Shown here: positions 1-4,867 of the stretch, in pieces
Layout: each line of letters opens with the position of its first letter
How positions within the stretch are numbered: the stretch's first letter is position 1
Source: Chlamydiota bacterium
Lineage (GTDB): Bacteria > Chlamydiota > Chlamydiia > Chlamydiales > Criblamydiaceae
NCBI GenBank assembly: GCA_021772365.1
Contig: JAJFMC010000154.1
Coordinates: forward strand, 1 to 5,568
DNA: 5,568 bases
Direction of reading: 5' to 3'
Translations under genes and position numbers: made by a program
The notes under the pieces: model-generated
What the model was told of the DNA's origin: nothing
The model's database searches: none
The model's input: only the letters and a program-made list of their open reading frames with translations

Positions 1-1307
1 GCTGGCAGAGGCGGTGGGGGGGGGGTAGATTGGGGTGGTTTGGAACCGGTTTGGGGAGGTTGCTGTAGAAGAGAAGTAGGAGGTACGTGTTTTGTATTTT
101 GAGATGGTTTCAAGTGTTGTGTGTTATTTGGGGGTGTCGTAACCTGAGGTGTGCTGACAATAGATTGTTCGAGTTCGGCAAGCCGGCGTACAAGAACTTC
201 TATAGGGATTCTTCGATGGGTTCGCATAATGTGTAACAAAATCGATTCTAAAGCAACCCTTCCGGATGGTGCAAAACGAATTTGATTTTGAGCTTCAACA
301 AGGTATTCCAAGATGTTCATGCACTGTTCTTGAGAGTAGATGCTGGCAGCGTGCTGATATCTTTCTCGGTCCATTTCGGAAAGAGAGATATATGCAGCGT
401 TAGGTCCAGAAAGTTTTACCAGAAGAATATTTCTGAAATGTTCTGTTAATGTTTCGACGAAGTGTACGATATCTTTACCTTGCGCAAAGATCTGATGGGC
501 TATATCGAATGCTACTGATAGTCGACCTTCTTTACCGGCTGTATCTAGTTCGAACAGGCAGTCTCGTGACATAATGCCGAGGACTGAAGCAACGGTCTCT
601 GTTGTAATATTTCCACCGTGAAAAGAAAAAATTTGGTCTAACAAAGACTCGGCGTCGCGCAATCCGCCATCAGCACGTTGGGCGATCATTTTGAGCGCTT
701 CGAGATCAGCATTTACCTGTAGATCTAGAATAATCTCTTGCAGCTTTTCAATAATTTTTTCTGTAGGAATACGATTAAGATTAAAACGCTGACAGCGACT
801 AAGGATTGTAGGGAGTACCTTATGTGGCTCTGTTGTCGCAAAGAAAAACTTCACTCGTTCAGGAGGTTCTTCTAAGGTTTTTAGCAGGGCGTTAAATGCT
901 TCTTTAGTAAGCATATGCACTTCGTCGATAATGAAAACTTTATAACCGCCCGAGGATGTTGTATAGCCAACGGTTTCATTAATCTGCCGTATGTCATCGA
1001 TCCCTCTATGTGAAGCTCCATCGATTTCCAGTACGTCGAGGGACGAGCCATGAGCGATTTCTTTACATGATGAGCAGTCGCCGCAAGGTTCGAAATCGCT
1101 TGATAAATTAGGGCAGTTTAATGCCTTAGCGAAAATACGTGCGAGGGTCGTTTTTCCTGTACCGCGCGACCCGCAGAACAGATAAGCGTGCGCTAAACGT
1201 TTATGTTTGATCGCATTCTTTAAGGTCGTTACAATGGCGTCTTGTGCAACGACATCATAAAATTTTTGAGGGCGGTATCGCCTGGCAATTACTTGATATT
1301 CTGACAT
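1..1307 (-). CDS. dnaX: DNA polymerase III subunit tau/gamma (clamp loader ATPase), 3' end cut by window edge
   Basis: Clamp-loader subunit of the DNA polymerase III holoenzyme: an AAA+ ATPase that helps load the beta clamp onto primed DNA at the cytoplasmic replication fork. Translating the minus strand from ATG 1307-1305 gives 435 open codons to the edge with no stop. Seen: Walker A GSRGTGKTT at residues 46-54; a zinc-binding cysteine set C65, C75, C78, C81; Walker B IIDEVH at 126-131; the SRC arginine-finger motif at 170-172; sensor 2 GGLRDAESLLDQ at 214-225; then a helical domain III to about residue 380. From about 387 the chain is rich in Pro, Thr, Gln and Ser, like the linker before the tau-specific region. 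The start is firm because an in-frame TGA lies 12 bases upstream; no clear Shine-Dalgarno is visible. galE lies 71 bp upstream on the same strand. A C10 run falls at codons 428-431. The C-terminus is outside the window. Identity is very secure. Confidence 0.97.
   Translation of the reverse strand, partial: MSEYQVIARRYRPQKFYDVVAQDAIVTTLKNAIKHKRLAHAYLFCGSRGTGKTTLARIFAKALNCPNLSSDFEPCGDCSSCKEIAHGSSLDVLEIDGASHRGIDDIRQINETVGYTTSSGGYKVFIIDEVHMLTKEAFNALLKTLEEPPERVKFFFATTEPHKVLPTILSRCQRFNLNRIPTEKIIEKLQEIILDLQVNADLEALKMIAQRADGGLRDAESLLDQIFSFHGGNITTETVASVLGIMSRDCLFELDTAGKEGRLSVAFDIAHQIFAQGKDIVHFVETLTEHFRNILLVKLSGPNAAYISLSEMDRERYQHAASIYSQEQCMNILEYLVEAQNQIRFAPSGRVALESILLHIMRTHRRIPIEVLVRRLAELEQSIVSTPQVTTPPNNTQHLKPSQNTKHVPPTSLLQQPPQTGSKPPQSTPPPPPLP
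16..25 (-). repeat. C10 homopolymer in the dnaX linker (G10 on plus strand)
   Basis: Ten consecutive G on the plus strand, read as C10 in dnaX and encoding the end of Thr428, then Pro429, Pro430 and most of Pro431. It lies in a proline-rich, low-complexity linker. Runs of this length are prone to length change by polymerase slippage and to sequencing error. The tract is only 15 bases from the window edge, so its length and the frame beyond it should be treated as provisional. Confidence 0.9.
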
Positions 1308-1362
1308 GGTATATCGTCATCTGTAAATGATTGTTCGGATAAAGGTCTAGTTTACATTGGAT

Positions 1363-1391
1363 AGATTAAACCATAAAGCTATTTCTGACAA
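1363..1391 (-). promoter_or_regulatory. Candidate sigma70-type promoter for dnaX
   Basis: On the minus strand, TTGTCA (1391-1386, five of six to the -35 consensus) is followed by a 17-bp spacer and TAATCT (1368-1363, three of six to the -10 consensus, keeping the first TA and the final T). Transcription would begin near 1356 and give a leader of about 50 nt before dnaX. The -35 element sits within the last codons of galE and the -10 in the intergenic gap. It would allow dnaX to be expressed apart from galE. This is a pattern match only. Confidence 0.35.
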
Positions 1392-2371
1392 CATGGCTCC
1401 TGGTGACGCATCGTATTCCACCCGTCACGAACAATGGTATCCAAATCGTCGTACTGTGTAGTCCAATTTAGCTCTTTATACGCTTTTTTCGAATCAGCAA
1501 TCAGTTGTGGAGGATCACCTTCTCTCCTCTCTCCATGAACGATATTGACCTTGCGGCCAGTGACTCTTTCAATCGATTCGATCACTTCAAGTACTGAAAA
1601 TCCTTTTCCATAACCTAAGTTGTAATGACTTGACGGATGTCCGTTTAGAAGCTTTTCCATCGAGAGGATATGGGCTGTACCGAGATCATGGAGATGAATG
1701 TAGTCTCGTACGCATGTTCCATCGGGGGTATCGTAATCTGTTCCAAATAAAGTCAACGAAAGTTTCGGGTTTAACAATGAACGAAGGGCGGTAGGAATTA
1801 AATTTGATTGGTTTGTTCTGTAATTTAAAATTTCTCCTTCTGGATCTCCACCGGCAGCGTTGAAGTATCGTAAGCAACTTGAGTGTAGACCATATGCGTG
1901 TGAGTAGTCTCGCAGGATATGTTCAACGACTAATTTTGTTTCTCCATAAGGGTTAATGGGTGCTTTAGGTGACTCTTCGTTCACTAAACGATTTTTGCTA
2001 TTTCCGAATATAGCTGCTGAGGAGGAGAAAATAAAAGTTTTTACACCGTAGTCAATCATTGTATTAAGTAAATTGAGGGTGTTGGCAACATTGTTTTGGT
2101 AGTATTTAGCTGGGTTGGAGATTGACTCACCAACATTAATGTCGGCAGCAAAATGCATTACTGCGTCAAACGGATATTGTGTGAAAATGTTTTTGAGGTC
2201 TTCCGGATTATTAAGATCCCCATTAACAAATGTTCCTTTGATAACAGTTCTACGATCGCCTGTGCTCAAGTTGTCCAGTACGATAGTATTGTAACCTGTT
2301 TGGTTAAGAAGTTTATTGATGTACGAGCCTATATATCCTGCACCGCCCACTACTAATATGTTTTTTGTCAT
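1379..2371 (-). CDS. galE: UDP-glucose/UDP-N-acetylglucosamine 4-epimerase
   Basis: NAD-dependent extended short-chain dehydrogenase/reductase that interconverts UDP-glucose and UDP-galactose, and in some members the N-acetyl forms, supplying precursors for lipopolysaccharide and other glycans in the cytoplasm. The 330-residue length is normal. Seen: Rossmann motif GGAGYIGS at 9-16, VLDNLSTG at 31-38 (Asp33 for the NAD ribose), HFAA at 73-76, catalytic Ser118 in FSSSA, and Tyr142/Lys146 in the YxxxK motif NPYGETK. RYFNAAGGDPEGE follows from 168, and RREGDPP near 282-288 carries Arg283, equivalent to the UDP-binding Arg292 of the E. coli enzyme. Leu290 stands where E. coli has Tyr299, the residue limiting substrate size, so N-acetylated substrates may be accepted (inference). 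The ATG has AGGGG 8 bases upstream. dnaX follows after 71 bp and may share a transcript. Family assignment is secure; substrate preference is not. Confidence 0.96.
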   Translation of the reverse strand: MTKNILVVGGAGYIGSYINKLLNQTGYNTIVLDNLSTGDRRTVIKGTFVNGDLNNPEDLKNIFTQYPFDAVMHFAADINVGESISNPAKYYQNNVANTLNLLNTMIDYGVKTFIFSSSAAIFGNSKNRLVNEESPKAPINPYGETKLVVEHILRDYSHAYGLHSSCLRYFNAAGGDPEGEILNYRTNQSNLIPTALRSLLNPKLSLTLFGTDYDTPDGTCVRDYIHLHDLGTAHILSMEKLLNGHPSSHYNLGYGKGFSVLEVIESIERVTGRKVNIVHGERREGDPPQLIADSKKAYKELNWTTQYDDLDTIVRDGWNTMRHQEPCCQK

Positions 2372-2403
2372 TAGAATAGCCCCTATCTTGAGTGTAAAAA
2401 ATC

Positions 2404-2433
2404 ACTATGCCCTGAAGGAATATTAATAGGCAA
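2404..2433 (-). promoter_or_regulatory. Weak candidate promoter for galE
   Basis: On the minus strand TTGCCT (2433-2428) and CATAGT (2409-2404) are separated by 18 bp; each matches four of six consensus positions. Transcription would begin near 2397, leaving a short leader of about 26 nt with the AGGGG ribosome-binding site. Other AT-rich -10-like strings nearby (for example TATATT at 2477-2472) lack a fitting -35 element, so the assignment is tentative. Confidence 0.25.
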
Positions 2434-2479
2434 CCAGAGAGCTTATGGCACAAGGAATACCTTTTCGTTTTAATATAAT

Positions 2480-2509
2480 TTGATTTTTGCTATGATTAGA
2501 TTTTATACT
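2480..2509 (+). promoter_or_regulatory. Candidate sigma70-type promoter for the PgpH-like gene and helicase
   Basis: TTGATT (2480-2485, four of six to the -35 consensus) and TATACT (2504-2509, five of six to the -10 consensus) are separated by 18 bp. Transcription would start near 2516 and give an unusually long leader of about 168 nt before the ATG at 2684. A 14-bp palindrome lies just downstream of the predicted start. This is the best rightward promoter-like match I found in the gap; it is a pattern match only. Confidence 0.45.
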
Positions 2510-2521
2510 GAAGCGAACTCG

Positions 2522-2535
2522 AAAATTGGAATTTT
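2522..2535. repeat. Perfect palindrome AAAATTGGAATTTT
   Basis: Six-base arms AAAATT and AATTTT flank a GG centre. The element begins about 6 bases downstream of the predicted rightward start site, where a repressor operator would block transcription. As RNA it would form at best a weak A-U hairpin with a two-base loop, so a DNA-level protein site is more plausible than an RNA structure. In AT-rich sequence it could also occur by chance. Confidence 0.4.
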
Positions 2536-2563
2536 GGCTTTTAGTAAGCCCCTTAGCTCTAAG
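2536..2563 (+). repeat. Two adjacent short inverted repeats in the PgpH-like gene leader
   Basis: GGCTT-TTAGT-AAGCC (2536-2550) can form a 5-bp stem with a 5-nt loop. It is followed at once by CTTAG-CT-CTAAG (2552-2563), whose arms are also perfectly complementary but leave only a two-base loop. Neither is followed by a U-run, so they are not intrinsic terminators as they stand. Stems of 5 bp are common by chance; the clustering is what earns them mention. Confidence 0.35.
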
Positions 2564-2593
2564 ATCGTAAGTTGATCATTATCCCTAATATTC

Positions 2594-2606
2594 ATCGCCT
2601 TGCGAT
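2594..2606 (+). repeat. Short inverted repeat ATCGC-CTT-GCGAT in leader
   Basis: A perfect 5-bp stem with a 3-nt loop, three of the five pairs being G-C, inside the predicted leader of the PgpH-like gene. There is no trailing U-run. Function unknown; it may be chance. Confidence 0.3.
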
Positions 2607-2619
2607 CTCCTGGATACGA

Positions 2620-2671
2620 GAGCTTTTCCCTTTGATTAAAACAATTTTCTAGTTCACTTCAGTAAAAGCTC
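2620..2671 (+). repeat. 8-bp inverted repeat bracketing the end of the leader, next to the ribosome-binding site
   Basis: GAGCTTTT (2620-2627) is perfectly complementary to AAAAGCTC (2664-2671), enclosing 36 nt. The 3' arm ends directly against the AGAGAG Shine-Dalgarno sequence (2672-2677). If the stem forms in the mRNA it would place a helix next to the ribosome-binding site and could affect initiation. The repeat is seen directly; the regulatory role is inference. Confidence 0.45.
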
Positions 2672-2677
2672 AGAGAG
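2672..2677 (+). promoter_or_regulatory. Ribosome-binding site that decides the PgpH-like start
   Basis: AGAGAG lies 6 bases before ATG 2684 and 3 bases before the in-frame TTG 2681. The usual spacing favours ATG and shortens the protein by one residue. It directly abuts the 3' arm of the 2620-2671 inverted repeat. Confidence 0.55.
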
Positions 2678-2683
2678 TTCTTG

Positions 2684-4837
2684 ATGCAAGATAAGCCTAG
2701 CGAGCTAAAAAATTATAACGAACTGAAGTTCTCAAGGGAACAGGGGTTTTTCGATAAAAGTGTCGGTGTGCGCTGGTTTATCGCCATTTTTTTTATGTTA
2801 TGCCTGTTCTGTTTTTTGCACTTTAGAGATGTTCGTGTCGAAACATTGGAACTTGATAGTCAAGCTCCAAACTACTTTGTTGCCCAAGTTGACTTCGACT
2901 TTTTTGATGAAGAAGCAACTGTTATCCTAAGGCAGGCGTCGGTCAGCAATATCGGGAAAATCTATGAAATTTCGCAGCGCGAAATTCGTAAACGTCGTAA
3001 TGAATTCGAAGAAACAATCGTGAAAGATCAGGGGTGGCGCGACCTTGTGGGAGAGAATTCTTTCGAGGATATGTATCAGGCTATGGATGACCTTGAAAGC
3101 GAAATGATTGGCGTCCGCTTTACTGATCCAAGAACATTAAAAAAAATGGGAGATGTCGATCTCGACACAAAAAATTACCTTGTCTATACTCCTGCAGACC
3201 TCAGCGAATCAGTATTGCTTCCGAAACAAATTTGGGTCTCTGTTGTCACTAAGGGGTTTGCTGGGAAAACTTATAGCGATGCGATGCAGGCCTATATTGC
3301 TAGCTATTTTGAAAAGAGTAAATGGCTACTTGCAGAAGATATTCCTTCGCAAAGGAAGTTGCGAGGCCTGATTCAAGACCTCGTACCTGAAAAATATACT
3401 CATGTCAATGCGGGTAACAGAATAATCGATAAAGGTGACAAGGTTACAGGGCGTCATCTTGCGATGCTGCAATCGATGAAAAAAGCGCTACGTGAAAGTC
3501 GTAACTTGTGGCATCCGATTACACTACTGGGTAGTTTGATTATTACCTTTTTATTTTCAGGTATCTGTTATGCGTTCTTAAGCGTTAATCATCAGCAAGT
3601 TGTGCAATCTAATCGGAAGCTCTTTTTGTTGGTCACTATAGTGCTCCTCACACTCGCTTTGTCAAAATTAACGGAGTTTTTACTCCTCTCATCTATGAGC
3701 AATCTTATCGAAGTTGTCCGATATCCTGTTTTTGTTCCTTTCGCAGCCATCATGCTATGTAGCTTGTTAAATGCGAATATTGCTATTTTCGCTGGTGGAT
3801 TTCTTGTGGTTGTACTGACGATGACTTTAGCTTTCGACGATCAGGAATTCATGGTGATCAATCTAGCAGCTGCTGTCGTGGCCGTTCTCAATACACGAAC
3901 TCTTCGCCAGAGAAAAGAAATTTTTGTTGTTTGCGGAAAGGCTTGGGTGTGTGCTGCATTGATTGCTATCTCTTTCAGCTTCTATAGCGATTCTATCATT
4001 AATATGAGCCTGCTGTCGGATGTTCTTTCTGCAGCTTTTTTCATGTTGCTGACTGCTGTGATGGTGGTGGGACTACTGCCGTTGTTTGAGTCTTCATTTC
4101 GTATCATGACAGACGTCACTTTGATGGAGTACATGGACCCAAATAATGATTTACTTCGTAGGCTTAGTATTGAGGCTCCTGGAACCTATCAACATTCTGT
4201 TGTCGTAGGGAACTTAGCAGAGGCTGCAGCCTTGGCTATCGATGCAAATGGGTTGTTTTGCCGTGTTTCGACCCTATACCATGACATAGGAAAAATGGTG
4301 ACCCCCCAGTATTTTACGGAAAATCAGCAAGCTGGAATGAATATTCATCAACTGCTCACCCCTCTTGAATCTGCTCAGGTGATTATTGCTCATGTTAGTG
4401 AAGGAGTCACAATGGCCCGTAAAGCTGGACTTCCCGAACAATTTATCGATGTCATCAAAGAGCACCATGGAACCACCTTGGTTTATTATTTCTATAAGAA
4501 ACAACTTGAAAAGGTTGGTGGGGATAAGACTCAAGTTGATGAAAAAGATTTTCGTTATGCCGGCCCAAGACCTAGAAGCAAAGAGTCTGCTATTATCATG
4601 ATCTCTGATACCCTGGAAGCGGCTTCAAGATCTCTAGAAGTCGTCGATGAAGATACGATTGAAGAGTTAGCCACTCGACTGATAAAAGAAAAAGCCGATG
4701 ATGGCCAGTTTGATGAATGCCTGATTACTTTTGAGGAACTCGCTATTGTCAAGAAAACATTGATTAAAACCTTGTGTGCCTTTGCACATTCACGTGTAAA
4801 ATATCCCGCTAGAGACAACAATGTAATGAAAACTTAA
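2684..4837 (+). CDS. pgpH: 7TM-HD membrane phosphodiesterase, PgpH/YqfF family (probable cyclic-di-AMP hydrolase)
   Basis: Probable membrane enzyme that breaks cyclic-di-AMP to pApA with a cytoplasmic HD domain. The 717-residue length matches the family. Layout: one N-terminal membrane segment (about 31-47); a charged extracytoplasmic domain (about 48-275); seven hydrophobic segments near 278-302, 313-335, 349-366, 367-384, 389-403, 418-434 and 444-468; then an HD domain (about 490-660). Metal-ligand candidates are His504 in APGTYQHS, His533-Asp534 in YHDIGKM, His570 in IIAHV, His594-His595 in KEHHGTT and Asp642 in MISDTLEAASRS, so the catalytic set looks complete. A TTG at 2681 directly precedes the ATG, but AGAGAG at 2672-2677 is 6 bases from the ATG and only 3 from the TTG, so I chose ATG. 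The helicase gene follows after 30 bp. The predicted leader is long and repeat-rich. Family is secure; cyclic-di-AMP specificity is inferred from characterised relatives. Confidence 0.93.
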   Translation: MQDKPSELKNYNELKFSREQGFFDKSVGVRWFIAIFFMLCLFCFLHFRDVRVETLELDSQAPNYFVAQVDFDFFDEEATVILRQASVSNIGKIYEISQREIRKRRNEFEETIVKDQGWRDLVGENSFEDMYQAMDDLESEMIGVRFTDPRTLKKMGDVDLDTKNYLVYTPADLSESVLLPKQIWVSVVTKGFAGKTYSDAMQAYIASYFEKSKWLLAEDIPSQRKLRGLIQDLVPEKYTHVNAGNRIIDKGDKVTGRHLAMLQSMKKALRESRNLWHPITLLGSLIITFLFSGICYAFLSVNHQQVVQSNRKLFLLVTIVLLTLALSKLTEFLLLSSMSNLIEVVRYPVFVPFAAIMLCSLLNANIAIFAGGFLVVVLTMTLAFDDQEFMVINLAAAVVAVLNTRTLRQRKEIFVVCGKAWVCAALIAISFSFYSDSIINMSLLSDVLSAAFFMLLTAVMVVGLLPLFESSFRIMTDVTLMEYMDPNNDLLRRLSIEAPGTYQHSVVVGNLAEAAALAIDANGLFCRVSTLYHDIGKMVTPQYFTENQQAGMNIHQLLTPLESAQVIIAHVSEGVTMARKAGLPEQFIDVIKEHHGTTLVYYFYKKQLEKVGGDKTQVDEKDFRYAGPRPRSKESAIIMISDTLEAASRSLEVVDEDTIEELATRLIKEKADDGQFDECLITFEELAIVKKTLIKTLCAFAHSRVKYPARDNNVMKT

Positions 4838-4850
4838 TCCATATGACACA

Positions 4851-4856
4851 AAGGAA
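4851..4856 (+). promoter_or_regulatory. Ribosome-binding site for the GTG-started helicase
   Basis: AAGGAA lies 11 bases before the GTG at 4868, slightly longer than ideal. No ATG, GTG or TTG occurs in frame between the upstream TGA at 4844 and this GTG, so the start is fixed by exclusion. Confidence 0.5.
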
Positions 4857-4867
4857 CCCCTAGTCAA

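Larger units (their letters stand above)
2372..2683. other. Divergent intergenic region between galE and the PgpH-like gene
   Basis: About 310 bp that is AT-rich in its left half, with no coding potential I can support on either strand. It must hold the start signals for both flanking genes. Visible contents are a weak galE promoter candidate (2404-2433), a better rightward promoter candidate (2480-2509), and inverted repeats at 2522-2535, 2536-2550, 2552-2563, 2594-2606 and 2620-2671. No recognised riboswitch consensus or tRNA-like structure was found. Confidence 0.7.

Noticed and set aside
1257..1320. Short upstream open frame (ATG 1320) overlapping the start of dnaX
   Set aside because: About 21 codons, no Shine-Dalgarno, and it occurs in a different frame simply because ATG is frequent here; no evidence of translational coupling.
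1308..1378. Intrinsic terminator between galE and dnaX
   Set aside because: Only a 5-bp GTTTA/TAAAC pairing with a 12-nt loop is present, AT-rich and without a U-run.
1686..1877. Minus-strand open frame of 63 codons in another frame inside galE
   Set aside because: galE is intact through this stretch with conserved motifs; the second frame shows no family features.
2153..2356. Plus-strand open frame of 67 codons antisense to the 5' part of galE
   Set aside because: It lies wholly within galE, has no recognisable protein features, and its existence follows from galE codon use.
2516..2683. Cyclic-di-AMP (ydaO-type) riboswitch in the leader of the PgpH-like gene
   Set aside because: The gene function makes it tempting, but I see none of the conserved ydaO core elements and the short hairpins do not fit its fold. 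A covariance-model search would settle it.
3153..3371. Plus-strand open frame of 72 codons in another frame inside the extracytoplasmic domain of the PgpH-like protein
   Set aside because: The main frame is uninterrupted and typical for the family; no domain in the alternative frame.
4274..4534. Minus-strand open frame of 86 codons opposite the HD domain
   Set aside because: The opposite strand encodes the conserved HD metal-binding residues; no independent evidence for an antisense gene.
4555..4821. Minus-strand open frame of 88 codons opposite the end of the PgpH-like gene
   Set aside because: Shadow of a real gene; no upstream signal or recognisable domain.
4838..4867. Separate promoter or terminator between the PgpH-like gene and the helicase
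   Set aside because: The 30-bp gap has no hairpin with a U-run and no -35/-10 pair that I could support.
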